This document shows positions 35,548 through 44,395 of a stretch of 64,000 bases of DNA, one piece after another. The stretch spans positions 496,001 to 560,000 of the forward strand of contig OZ250161.1 in NCBI GenBank assembly GCA_965237985.1, written 5' to 3'. Origin of the DNA: G965212025 sp965237985 (GTDB lineage Bacteria > Pseudomonadota > Gammaproteobacteria > Poriferisulfidales > Oxydemutatoraceae). The stretch's first letter is position 1. Each line of letters starts with the position of its first letter. Under the pieces are notes generated by a model, which had not been told where the DNA came from, searched no databases, and saw only the letters and a list, made by a program, of their open reading frames with translations. A program made the position numbers and the translations under genes.

Positions 35548-38427
35548 TTAACCGTGGACTGGTTCTTGTCGGGCAGATCGATGTGAATACCTTTCCTGAT
35601 AACGGTTGAAGTAACTTTTCAGGGAAAGTCCAGTCCAGGAACGGTCGCATTGTTCCGCCAGTTGCTCAGGCGTTCCTGTTGCGACAATTTCACCTCCACC
35701 ATCCCCACCTTCCGGCCCCAGGTCAATGATCCAGTCGGCACATTTGATCACGTCAAGATTGTGTTCAACCACAACTACCGTATTGCCGAGATTGCAAAGG
35801 CGGTTCAATACCCCAAGCAATTGCTTGACATCGTGGAAGTGTAGCCCCGTGGTCGGCTCGTCCAGAAAATACAAGGTATTCCCCGTATCTTTTTTGGAAA
35901 GTTCACGCGACAACTTGATTCTTTGCGCTTCTCCACCGGAAAGAGTCGTGGCGTTCTGACCGAGCGTCAAATAGGAAAGACCTACATCCATCAGCGTATC
36001 CAATTTCCTTTTGATGGCAGGTATGGGCTGAAAAAAACTCGCGGCCTGCGCAATGCTCATGCCCAGCACTTCCATGATGTCTTTGTTTTTGTAACGTATG
36101 TCCAATGTTTCGCGACTGTAGCGCTTTCCTTGGCAAACATCGCATTTCACATAAACGGCAGGAAGAAAATGCATTTCCACACGGATCAAGCCATCACCTT
36201 GACAGGCCTCGCAGCGCCCGCCCCTTACGTTGAAACTGAACCTTCCCGGGGCATAACCGCGAACTCTGGCTTCGGGCACACCGGCAAACAATTCCCGAAT
36301 GGGCGAAAACAGCCCGGTATAAGTCGCCGGGTTGGAGCGCGGTGTTCGCCCGATGGGGCTCTGGTCTATGTGAATGGTTCGGTCTATGTTTTCAAGCCCG
36401 GCGATTTTTTTGCATGGCGCACACGAAACATCACTTTTATAGAGGTGCCGCATGGCATGTTTGAACAGGGTATCATTCACGGCAGTTGATTTTCCCGAGC
36501 CGGAAACACCGGTGACGCAAACGAGAAGCCCCAAGGGAATTTGCATTTCCAGGTTCTTGAGATTGTGCCCCGTCATTCCGGACACAGTAATCATCTTGTC
36601 TGCCTTGAACATCCGCCGCTCTTGCGGGATTTCAATTCTGAGCCGACCGCTCAAATAAGCACCGGTCAGGGAAGCCTGGCACTGCTGAATGTCTTCAAGG
36701 TTCCCTTGGGCAACGACCTCCCCGCCCTCTCTTCCGGCGGCTGGCCCTATGTCTATGATGTGGTCGGCACTGCGAATGGCTTCCTCATCGTGCTCAACCA
36801 CAATGACGGTATTCCCCAGATCCCGGAGCCGGAAAAGGGTCTGCAAGAGCCTTTGGTTGTCTCGCTGATGCAGTCCGATAGAAGGTTCATCAAGAATGTA
36901 CATCACCCCAGTCAATCCGGCGCCGATCTGGCCGGCGAGCCGGATGCGTTGTGCTTCCCCTCCGGAAAGTGTTTCGGCCTTGCGGTCGAGAGACAAATAA
37001 CCAATGCCGACCCCACTCAGGAAATTCAGCCTGGAGCGAATTTCCTGAACAATCTTGTCCGCAATTTGTGCTTTCTGTTTGGGTAAATTCAGCTTTTCAA
37101 AAAAAGACAGTGCCTCGTCGATCGTCTGCACCGTCAAATCAGGCAAGTCCACACCATTGATGAAAACATTACGTGCCGCCTCATTCAATCTCGCTCCATG
37201 ACAGGCAGGACAGTCTTGTGATGACATATACTGGCTGAATGTCGCTTTGAGCGCATCCGATTCGGTTTCATTCAAATGGCGGTTCATGATGGGGATGATG
37301 CCGCTGAACCGGAGTTTCTTGGCACCAGATCCTGTGGCGGATGAGTCATTGGCGCGAGTTTCGCCGCCGTACAGCAGCAGCTTGCGTTCGCTGACTTTCA
37401 AAAGCTTGTACGGTTTGTCCAGATCAATGCTGGAATGTTTGGCCAAGCGACGTATCAGTCGATAATTAAAGCGGTTTCTTCTCGACCATCGTGCAATGAC
37501 ACCTCCCGACAGGCTGAGATCCGGATTGAGTACCAGCTTTTTTTCATCGATGCTCGAAACCACCCCCAGCCCAGCACAGTCCTTGCAGGCACCCATGGGA
37601 CTGTTGAAAGAAAACAGCCGCGGCTCCAGCTCTTTCAAGCTATATCCGCATTCAGGGCAGGCAAAACGGACAGAAAAAGTGATCGCCTCCATGTCCCCGT
37701 CAATTGCCATCACTGAAACAATTCCCTCTGACAGGCCGAGTGCGGTTTCCAGGGATTCAGAAACCCTGAGCCTGTTTCCAACCTTGGGACGAAAGCGGTC
37801 GACCACCACTTCAATGGTGTGTTTTTGTTTTGGATTCAGTCGTGGGAGTTCAAGGGCGGAAAAGATCTTTCCGTCGATGCGCACCCTGGCAAAGCCTTGC
37901 GCTCTCAGCGACGCAAAAAGCGCGGAAAACTCTCCTTTGCGATCACGCACCACCGGTGCCAACAACATCAGACGGGCATCTTCAGGGAGCACCATGATCC
38001 GCTCCACCATTTGCGTGACGGTACTGGCAGTCAGTGCTATCCCGTGGCGAGGACAACGGGGTGTCCCAACCCGCGCGTACATCAGTCTCAGGTAGTCCTG
38101 CACTTCCGTGATGGTGCCGACTGTTGATCGCGGATTATGCGAAGTCTGTTTCTGTTCAATGGAAATGGCTGGAGAGAGACCATGGATATAGTCAACGTCC
38201 GGCTTCTCAAGGCGGGCCAGAAACTGACGGGCATAAGATGAAAGAGATTCTATATAACGCCGCTGCCCTTCCGCATAGATCGTGTCAAAAGCCAGCGAGG
38301 ATTTTCCGGAACCCGACAGTCCGGTAATGATCATCAGCTGGTTCCTGGGAAATTCCAGCGAGATATTTTTCAGATTGTGTGTTCTCGCCCCCCTGATGAC
38401 GACGGATTTTATGTCTTCAGACCTCAT
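35548..38427 (-). CDS. uvrA: Excinuclease ABC subunit A
   Basis: UvrA recognises bulky DNA lesions with UvrB in nucleotide excision repair. The 959-residue protein (E. coli 940) has two ABC ATPase halves: Walker A GLSGSGKSSLAFDT near residue 36 and GVSGSGKSTAVND in the second half; signatures LSGGEAQRIRLA and LSGGEAQRIKLS; and two zinc modules with CPECGY...CKDCAG and CEACQG...CDVCQG. ATG 38427 is chosen over a TTG two codons earlier. The C-terminal 25 or so residues beyond TPEQLAE are Arg/Ser-rich and slightly longer than usual. Confidence 0.97.
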   Translation of the reverse strand: MRSEDIKSVVIRGARTHNLKNISLEFPRNQLMIITGLSGSGKSSLAFDTIYAEGQRRYIESLSSYARQFLARLEKPDVDYIHGLSPAISIEQKQTSHNPRSTVGTITEVQDYLRLMYARVGTPRCPRHGIALTASTVTQMVERIMVLPEDARLMLLAPVVRDRKGEFSALFASLRAQGFARVRIDGKIFSALELPRLNPKQKHTIEVVVDRFRPKVGNRLRVSESLETALGLSEGIVSVMAIDGDMEAITFSVRFACPECGYSLKELEPRLFSFNSPMGACKDCAGLGVVSSIDEKKLVLNPDLSLSGGVIARWSRRNRFNYRLIRRLAKHSSIDLDKPYKLLKVSERKLLLYGGETRANDSSATGSGAKKLRFSGIIPIMNRHLNETESDALKATFSQYMSSQDCPACHGARLNEAARNVFINGVDLPDLTVQTIDEALSFFEKLNLPKQKAQIADKIVQEIRSRLNFLSGVGIGYLSLDRKAETLSGGEAQRIRLAGQIGAGLTGVMYILDEPSIGLHQRDNQRLLQTLFRLRDLGNTVIVVEHDEEAIRSADHIIDIGPAAGREGGEVVAQGNLEDIQQCQASLTGAYLSGRLRIEIPQERRMFKADKMITVSGMTGHNLKNLEMQIPLGLLVCVTGVSGSGKSTAVNDTLFKHAMRHLYKSDVSCAPCKKIAGLENIDRTIHIDQSPIGRTPRSNPATYTGLFSPIRELFAGVPEARVRGYAPGRFSFNVRGGRCEACQGDGLIRVEMHFLPAVYVKCDVCQGKRYSRETLDIRYKNKDIMEVLGMSIAQAASFFQPIPAIKRKLDTLMDVGLSYLTLGQNATTLSGGEAQRIKLSRELSKKDTGNTLYFLDEPTTGLHFHDVKQLLGVLNRLCNLGNTVVVVEHNLDVIKCADWIIDLGPEGGDGGGEIVATGTPEQLAEQCDRSWTGLSLKSYFNRYQERYSHRSARQEPVHG

Positions 38428-38595
38428 ATTCAAGAGCGCGAAAAAGGGACCGGAAAAGAGATGTTCTGAGTATCGATCGCAAGGTGACTGTCATGCGTTG
38501 TCCGCTGTGCTGCTGTCGACAACGGGGTTGAAAAAGCTTGCGGACCATGCCAAAAAAAACAACGGAACGGACAAAGCCAGACTTGCTTTCGACTT

Positions 38596-39015
38596 TTAGC
38601 CGGCCTTTTTTTCTTCAAATTTTTCCCGCAAACGAGAAATTTTAACCAGTCGATCCTTTGCGAATAAAAGGGCCAAGCTCGTCAAACGTTTGTTTCCTTT
38701 TCGAGGAAGGAAATAAAAAATGTAGTCCCAGCGGTCGTCATTAAACACGCTTGGCATCGTCGGGGAACCCAGCAGGTACAACACCTGTTCTTTGTTCAAC
38801 CCAACTCGTAACTGCTTGAGTGCCTTCCGATCAAGGGGCCCTCCCTGGACGATATTGATTCGATAAACAATCTGTGAAGCCCTTTCCTTGATCGCGTCCC
38901 AGGGGGCTGAGGCTGAGGTCAGGGGAGCGTGAGAACAGGCAACCGTCAATATCAGTGCGGGTACTGCCACGACCAGACCCGTATGAAGAAAAACAGTTTT
39001 ACTGGACTCAAACAT
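38596..39015 (-). CDS. bamE: Outer membrane assembly lipoprotein BamE
   Basis: BamE is a lipoprotein partner of BamA in outer-membrane protein insertion. The 139 residues contain a signal sequence ending LTVAC, an acceptable but untypical lipobox, then VYRINIVQGGPLD, LRVGLNKEQVLYLLGSPTM and DRWDYIFYFLPRKG, all matching the SmpA/OmlA domain. The spacing from lipobox to domain is longer than in E. coli. In many relatives it lies next to recN, fur or ratA; here it stands between uvrA and the 126-bp repeat array, which suggests rearrangement. Confidence 0.92.
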   Translation of the reverse strand: MFESSKTVFLHTGLVVAVPALILTVACSHAPLTSASAPWDAIKERASQIVYRINIVQGGPLDRKALKQLRVGLNKEQVLYLLGSPTMPSVFNDDRWDYIFYFLPRKGNKRLTSLALLFAKDRLVKISRLREKFEEKKAG

Positions 39016-39237
39016 TAAAATCTCCTTCCACAGTAACGACTAAAGCGTACCGTATCCGCTAAAGCCCGCGACCTTTGCCGCCAAAGTACGCAGCACGAAA
39101 AAAACGAAAAAGTACACGACAATTTGCCCCGATCCGTTTCACTGCCTGTCGTCCCCGACGCCTTTGCAAACCAGAATCCTCAAGTGCATTTTTTCGGCAA
39201 GCTTCAAGGCTGACGGAACCACCATGTTCCCACAACA
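39016..39237. other. Spacer between bamE and the repeat array
   Basis: The bamE promoter should lie at its left end. No gene was recognised. The right end grades into the first, imperfect unit of the array. Confidence 0.4.
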
Positions 39238-39990
39238 TCAATTGAGTGCTGGATTTTATGGCAGACAACGCCACTCGATCCAGGGTGGTTTTTGTGGTAA
39301 GGAGTCCTCAGCCCAAAACCGGTAGCATTGGCACAAGTCATCATGAATCACTTTCCCACAACACCAATTGAGTGCTGGATTTTATGGCAGACAACGCCAC
39401 TCGATCCAGGGTGGTTTTTGTGGTAAGGAGTCCTCAGTCCAAAACCAGTAGCATTGGCACAAGTCATCATGAATCACTTTCCCACAACACCAATTGAGTG
39501 CTGGATTTTATGGCAGACAACGCCATTCGATCCAGGGTGGTTTTTGTGGTAAGGAGTCCTCAGGCCAAAACCGGTAGCATTGACACAAGTCATCATGAAT
39601 CACTTTCCCACAACACCAATTGAGTGCTGGATTTTATGGCAGACAACGCCACTCGATCCAGGGTGGTTTTTGTGGTAAGGAGTCCTCAGCCCAAAACCGG
39701 TAGCATTGGCACAAGTCATCATGAATCACTTTCCCACAACACCAATTGAGTGCTGGATTTTATGGCAGACAACGCCACTCGATCCAGGGTGGTTTTTGTG
39801 GTAAGGAGTCCTCAGCCCAAAACCGGTAGCATTGGCACAAGTCATCATGAATCACTTTCCCACAACACCAATTGAGTGCTGGATTTTATGGCAGACAACG
39901 CCACTCGATCCAGGGTGGTTTTTGTTGTAAGGAGTCCTCAGGCCAAAACCGGTAGCATTGACACAAGTCATCATGAATCACTTTCCCAAC
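39238..39990 (+). repeat. Six tandem 126-bp units leading into the L,D-transpeptidase gene
   Basis: ATTGAGTGCTGG recurs at 39241, 39367, 39493, 39619, 39745 and 39871, an exact 126-bp period, with only a few base differences between units. Each unit ends with CACAAGTCATCATGAATCAC, which is the start region of the downstream gene; in the last unit that ATG (39973) is the gene start. Each unit carries AAGGAG and a 37-codon frame beginning ATGGCAGACAAC. The array is therefore an amplified leader and start region. Confidence 0.95.
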
Positions 39991-40980
39991 CACTTTTTTG
40001 TATATTGTCGAACGGCACTGGTTTTCCTGTTGCTTTTTGCGGAAAACATTTTGGCAACCACCTACGAGCTGACCCCAGAACAACGCCTTGTAGGAGCACT
40101 ACAAGTCATCATGGCCGAAAAAGACAATACCTTGCTTGAACTGGCACAGGAATTCGATCTGGGCTACGAAGAACTGGTTGCCGCGAATCCAACCGTTGAT
40201 CCGTGGCTGCCAGACTGGAACGAACGCCTGCTCCTGCCGACACAGTTCATTCTACCCAAAGGTCCTCGCGAGGGCATATACATCAATCTGGCTGAATATC
40301 GACTTTATTATTTCCCAACCAGTACCAAAGTCATGACTTTCCCCATCAGCATCGGCCGTGGAGACTGGAAGACCCCCAGAGAAAGAACTGAAATCACTGA
40401 AAAGCTAGTGAAACCAGCCTGGTATCCTCCCGAACAGATCCGCCTTGAGCAATCTGCCAATGGAATCGAGTTGCCGCGCTTCATCCCGCCTGGGCCGAAC
40501 AACCCCCTCGGCGACTTTGCCTTGAAACTTGCCCTGCCCGGCTATCTCATCCATGGCACCAATAAACCTTACGGGATCGGTATGAAAGTCACGCATGGCT
40601 GCATCCGCCTGCGTCCAAGAGACATGCGTGTCCTTTTCTCACTTGTAGCCAGGAAAACTCCCACCAGGATTTACCACCAGCCCTTCCAAGCGATTGTCCA
40701 GGACGGAATAGCCTACTTTGAATCTCACGCTTCCGGAGCAGGGAAAAATCTGAAAAATCGGCACACCGCCAGACAGTTAAGTGAAGCTCTTGCCGAAATC
40801 TACGACCAGACGGGAGAATCCGAAGTGCCTCCCATCGATTGGCATCTGATCGTAAAAACCGCTGAGGGTGGGAGCGGGATTGTGCTACCTGTCACCACTG
40901 GCACCAGCTTCACGCTGTCCCCCCCTCTCGCCAAAAGCACAAAGAAAAAACGTGGAGCACTCCCCGGCTACATTTTTTAG
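39973..40980 (+). CDS. L,D-transpeptidase (ErfK/YbiS/YcfS/YnhG family)
   Basis: A periplasmic peptidoglycan enzyme of 335 residues. A signal peptide (hydrophobic VFLLLFAENILA near residues 17-28) precedes a LysM-like segment (NTLLELAQEFDLGYEELVAANP) and a YkuD domain with the catalytic motif HGT...THGCIRLRPRDM containing His and Cys. Homologues attach Lpp to peptidoglycan or form 3-3 crosslinks. The ATG at 39973 lies in the last unit of the 126-bp array; a TTG at 39958 is in frame. A Lpp-like lipoprotein gene converges on it 40 bp downstream, which suggests enzyme and substrate side by side. Confidence 0.92.
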   Translation: MNHFPNHFFVYCRTALVFLLLFAENILATTYELTPEQRLVGALQVIMAEKDNTLLELAQEFDLGYEELVAANPTVDPWLPDWNERLLLPTQFILPKGPREGIYINLAEYRLYYFPTSTKVMTFPISIGRGDWKTPRERTEITEKLVKPAWYPPEQIRLEQSANGIELPRFIPPGPNNPLGDFALKLALPGYLIHGTNKPYGIGMKVTHGCIRLRPRDMRVLFSLVARKTPTRIYHQPFQAIVQDGIAYFESHASGAGKNLKNRHTARQLSEALAEIYDQTGESEVPPIDWHLIVKTAEGGSGIVLPVTTGTSFTLSPPLAKSTKKKRGALPGYIF

Positions 40981-41002
40981 CTTGGTTGGTGGCAGCGCAA
41001 GA

Positions 41003-41025
41003 AAATAAACGCAAGGCGTTTATTT
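41003..41025. terminator. Bidirectional hairpin between the L,D-transpeptidase and lipoprotein genes
   Basis: AAATAAACGC (41003-41012) and GCGTTTATTT (41016-41025) form a perfect 10-bp stem with a three-base loop between two convergent genes. The A/T-rich arms supply a U-tract on either strand. It overlaps the lipoprotein stop codon. Confidence 0.65.
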
Positions 41026-41334
41026 CATCATGTCGTGCTTCATCCTCTTATCGTGCATTTTCATTCTCATATGATCCATTTTTCTCTTCATCGCACGCAT
41101 TTGCTCCATACCAGAATCGTGCTCATCATCCAGTTTGCTAGCCACCTCGCTGGCTTCATTCGCCACAGCCTGTGCACGAACAGCAATATCGTACGCTTCC
41201 TCCGCCCGCCTGTCTGCCGCTCCTGCCTGCAATTCAACTGCATCGATGCGACTGATTACCTGGTCTGAAGCACAGCCACCTAAAATGAACGCGCTCAGAG
41301 CACTCCCAAGTAAAAGCTTGTTATGTGTTTTCAT
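41020..41334 (-). CDS. Lpp/OprI-like outer membrane lipoprotein with Met/His/Lys-rich tail
   Basis: A 104-residue lipoprotein. The signal peptide ends in LGGC, a good lipobox; the mature part starts CASDQVISRIDAVE and forms an Ala-rich heptad coiled coil (about residues 22-70), as in Lpp and OprI. The last 25 residues are dominated by Met, His, Lys and Arg (MRMKMHDKRMKH) and the protein ends in lysine, as Lpp does for its peptidoglycan bond. AAGGAG ten bases before ATG 41334 decides the start. It faces the L,D-transpeptidase gene. The tail might bind metal or DNA-like polyanions, but that is only suggested by composition. Confidence 0.82.
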   Translation of the reverse strand: MKTHNKLLLGSALSAFILGGCASDQVISRIDAVELQAGAADRRAEEAYDIAVRAQAVANEASEVASKLDDEHDSGMEQMRAMKRKMDHMRMKMHDKRMKHDMMK

Positions 41335-41767
41335 AGTTAAACGTCTCCTTAAAAAAAACAGCCTGGTTCGCGGCTGACAAGTAAGCGAAATATAGCCGCT
41401 GAACAGCAAAAAAGCAATTGCCAAAAGGGACATGTCCACTTTTTGAGCTCACGACTTCCCGACTGGAAATTCTAGCCAAGGGAAAACACATGGTACAAAA
41501 ATCAACCAGCTTCGCAATGCTGCTCAGGGGATACATTCAATCGCAGATCCCTGAGAAACGACTATGACCCGGTTGTCGGTTAGACCCGAAGACTGTTTTG
41601 AGAACCTGAACTGATTCGCAATTTCGAAGCCAAAACGGTACCATGAACACCGTGCGGCTGTGCATAATTTCCAACAGCTTCGGGAATGCACAAAAAACCA
41701 AAAATCAGAGACCGTTTGGGATGACTTTTTGAATCAGGGCTTCCTGAACTTTGTAGCTGTAAATTAA
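41335..41767. repeat. Spacer holding a dispersed repeat
   Basis: Bases 41428-41530 resemble 60868-60990: shared CATGTCCACTTT, TTCCCGACTGGAA and AAATCAACCAG/AAACCAACCAG. The rest shows no gene; it must contain the promoters of the divergent lipoprotein and pstS-like genes. Confidence 0.6.
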
Positions 41768-42841
41768 ATGCTTGGACTTTCGCTCCAATTTTCTATCCAG
41801 ACAAGATTGTCATCTGTCTTTGTGCTGGTTTTAGTGCTCACTGCGGCCCCGCTGAAAGCGCGGGAACAAATTAGTATCGTAGGCTCGTCAACCGTGTATC
41901 CATTTACCACGGTTGTCGCCGAACACTTTGGTCGCGAGACAAAATTCAAAACGCCGAAAGTTGAGTCAACCGGTTCTGGTGGCGGCATCAAACTGTTCTG
42001 TGATGGGCTGGGGTTCAGAACTCCGGATATAGTCAATACGTCAAGAAGAATCAAACAAAAAGAAATCGAACGGTGCCATTCCCGTGGCGTGAAAGAGATC
42101 ATGGAAGTGGTAATCGGCTACGACGGAATTGTCATTGCAAGTTCCAGGAGTGGCTTGGATTTTCCACTGACCTTTCGCACACTTTACCTGGCTCTGGCCA
42201 AAAACGTGCCTTCACCGGGAGGAAAAAAGCAACTTATTCCCAATCCATACAAAAAATGGAGTGATATCTCCCCAGATTTGCCAAACATAAAAATACGGGT
42301 TTTAGGCCCTCCTCCCACTTCTGGTACCCGTGATGCCTTTGTTGAGATGGCAATTGAAGGGGGATGCAAAACGTTCCCCGTCATAAAAGAATTGAAAAAA
42401 CAAGATCAAAGGCTTTACAAGGCGAAGTGCCAGACAATCCGCGAAGACGGTGCTTTTATAGATGCCGGTGAAAACGACAACCTTCTGGTGCAGAAACTGA
42501 GAGTTTCGCCTGAAACCTTAGGCGTCTTTGGTTTCAGTTTTCTTAACCAGAATATTGACTTGGTTAACGGGCTGTCAGTAGCAGGAAAGCGGCCGACTTT
42601 TGAAGCGACTGCAAGTGGCGAATATCCCCTTTCACGTTTACTTTATTTCTATGTCAAAAAAGACCATTTCGGCCTGGTTCCTGGACTTATGGAGTACGTG
42701 CAGACATTTGTGGACGACAACGTCTCTGGCGACGAGGGTTACCTGACATACCGGGATTTGATTCCGTTACCAGCGCAACTGCGTGAGGAAAGACGACAAG
42801 CGGTCTCCAGACAACAGGTTTTGACCGAAAAACTCAACTGA
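41768..42841 (+). CDS. Periplasmic phosphate-binding protein, PstS-like
   Basis: A 357-residue periplasmic binding protein with a signal peptide (cleavage likely after LKA, about residue 31). The mature protein begins EQISIVGSSTVYPF and has STGSGGGIKLFC, the phosphate-binding SGTR-like PTSGTRDAF and IGYDGIVIAS. These belong to the PstS/PBP-like family that binds phosphate for the PstCAB importer. No pstC, pstA or pstB follows; the next gene is on the other strand. It may work with transporter genes elsewhere or act as a surface or sensing protein. No ribosome site is obvious before ATG 41768. Confidence 0.87.
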   Translation: MLGLSLQFSIQTRLSSVFVLVLVLTAAPLKAREQISIVGSSTVYPFTTVVAEHFGRETKFKTPKVESTGSGGGIKLFCDGLGFRTPDIVNTSRRIKQKEIERCHSRGVKEIMEVVIGYDGIVIASSRSGLDFPLTFRTLYLALAKNVPSPGGKKQLIPNPYKKWSDISPDLPNIKIRVLGPPPTSGTRDAFVEMAIEGGCKTFPVIKELKKQDQRLYKAKCQTIREDGAFIDAGENDNLLVQKLRVSPETLGVFGFSFLNQNIDLVNGLSVAGKRPTFEATASGEYPLSRLLYFYVKKDHFGLVPGLMEYVQTFVDDNVSGDEGYLTYRDLIPLPAQLREERRQAVSRQQVLTEKLN

Positions 42842-42955
42842 AGATCGCAGCCTCCAGAGAGTAGACACGGTGAGAAGCCGTGGAGTTTCTCGGCATTCCT
42901 CCGACATAGTGTGCCGCTGGCGCACGACATATAAGGAAGCAAAAGAAATATCCAG

Positions 42956-43342
42956 CTATTTGCCGGGGCTCACCTCCGCTGTCGGCCGGTCAACCAGTTC
43001 AACTCGAGCCAAGGGAGCGCAATCTGTACGCCTGAAGCCCATTTTAAGAATGCGCAAATAACCTCCCGGTCTGTCCCGGTAGTGGGGGCCGAGAACTTCA
43101 AAAAGTTTTTTCACTGCCTGCCTGCTTCGCAATCTGGAAAAAGCCAGGCGCCTGGAACTGACGCTGTCTCTTCTGCCCGCCAAGGCCACCAAAGATTCAA
43201 AAAAACGTCTCAACTCCTTGGCTTTTGCCAACGTGGTCCTGATAACCTCATGTTCGATCAGGGAAGCGGACATGTTGGCGAACATCGCTTTTCTGTGAGC
43301 ACTGGTCCTGCCCAGTCTTTTTCCTGACTTCCTGTGTCTCAT
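42956..43342 (-). CDS. rplQ: 50S ribosomal protein L17
   Basis: L17 sits near the peptide exit tunnel. The 128-residue product begins MRHRKSGKRLGRTSAHRKAM, the family signature, and ends with a short charged tail after RVELVDRP. It is the last gene of the alpha operon, 16 bp after rpoA. A weak inverted repeat follows the stop, but no convincing terminator was seen. Confidence 0.97.
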   Translation of the reverse strand: MRHRKSGKRLGRTSAHRKAMFANMSASLIEHEVIRTTLAKAKELRRFFESLVALAGRRDSVSSRRLAFSRLRSRQAVKKLFEVLGPHYRDRPGGYLRILKMGFRRTDCAPLARVELVDRPTAEVSPGK

Positions 43343-43358
43343 CTAAAAACCCGACTGC

Positions 43359-44354
43359 TCAGCGCAAGGGGACCCTACGTTCCCGCCAAAGCTTTGGGGG
43401 CGGCCAGCTTGCCAATTCCATGTTCAATTCCAGGCTGTGTTCTTTAAGCCTGCGCTCTATTTCTACAACCGACTTTTTACCCAAGTTAGGAGTTTTAAGA
43501 AGATCCTTTTCGCTTTTGATGACCAAGTCTCCGATAAAACAGATTTTTTCCGCCTTCAGGCTGTTGGTAAGCCGCGCCCCCAAATTCAAGCGTTCAACCA
43601 ACTCCGTCAATATGGGATCGATCTCGGCGACCTGAGTACTTTCGAGGAGATCGATTTGACCATCAAACTGGACAAATTCGGAGAGCTGATGGCTGAGAAT
43701 CATCGCTGCGGTCCTCAATACCTCCTCAGATTCAACCGTACCGTTGGTTTCCATGTCAATAATCAATTTATCCAAGTCAGTCCGCCTTTCCACACGCGCA
43801 CTTTCCACACTGTATGCCACACGGATAACGGGGTTGAAATTAGCATCTATTTCAATGACTCCGATGGTTTTCTCATCGCCCTTGCCGACCTGCGTTCTCG
43901 CCGCACGGTAGCCCCTTCCCCTTTCCAGTACCAGCGTCATGTCGAGTTCTCCGTTTTCAGCCAACCCGGCAATGCGATGATCTTTATTAAAAATCTCGAT
44001 GCCTTCGCTGATTTCCACATCAGCTCCGCTCACAATCCCGGGACCTTTTTTGTGGATGCTGACTTCGACACGTGCTTTTGTTTCCATTTTCACTGCCAAT
44101 CCTTTCAAATTCAAAATAATATCGGGAATGTCCTCTTGCACACCCTCCATGGCAGTATATTCATTAAAAGCGCCTTCTATTTTCACGGAAACCACGGCAC
44201 CTCCCGAAATGGAGGACATGAGCACTCTACGCAGGGCACTGCCCAGCGTGTGCCCGAAACCTCTTTCCAAAGGTTCCAAAGTCAAACGCAAGTGTGCGGG
44301 TGACTTCTTTTCGACGCGCGTCAAACGCGGCTTCAACATATCATCAACTTGCAT
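43359..44354 (-). CDS. rpoA: RNA polymerase subunit alpha
   Basis: The alpha subunit nucleates RNA polymerase assembly and contacts promoter UP elements. The 331-residue protein has the N-terminal assembly domain (TLEPLERGFGHTLGSALRR from about residue 26, NKDHRIAGL) and a C-terminal helix-hairpin domain with NSLKAEKICFIGDLV and LLKTPNLGKKSVVEI. The Arg265 and Asn268 equivalents of E. coli that touch DNA are kept in GARLTNSLKAE. The C-terminal extension past SWPPPKL is slightly longer and basic. It lies between rpsD and rplQ as usual. Confidence 0.98.
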   Translation of the reverse strand: MQVDDMLKPRLTRVEKKSPAHLRLTLEPLERGFGHTLGSALRRVLMSSISGGAVVSVKIEGAFNEYTAMEGVQEDIPDIILNLKGLAVKMETKARVEVSIHKKGPGIVSGADVEISEGIEIFNKDHRIAGLAENGELDMTLVLERGRGYRAARTQVGKGDEKTIGVIEIDANFNPVIRVAYSVESARVERRTDLDKLIIDMETNGTVESEEVLRTAAMILSHQLSEFVQFDGQIDLLESTQVAEIDPILTELVERLNLGARLTNSLKAEKICFIGDLVIKSEKDLLKTPNLGKKSVVEIERRLKEHSLELNMELASWPPPKLWRERRVPLR

Positions 44355-44395
44355 TACTGCACTCCCGTTGTTAAATGATTAAATGGATATCACTG

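Noticed and set aside
39238..39990. CRISPR array
   Set aside because: The 126-bp period consists of contiguous near-identical units without variable spacers, and no cas gene is near.
42867..42883. Terminator between pstS-like gene and rplQ
   Set aside because: The CACGG/CCGTG stem has only five pairs and no T-tract.
43437..44303. A 288-codon frame opposite rpoA
   Set aside because: It shadows a highly conserved gene on the other strand.
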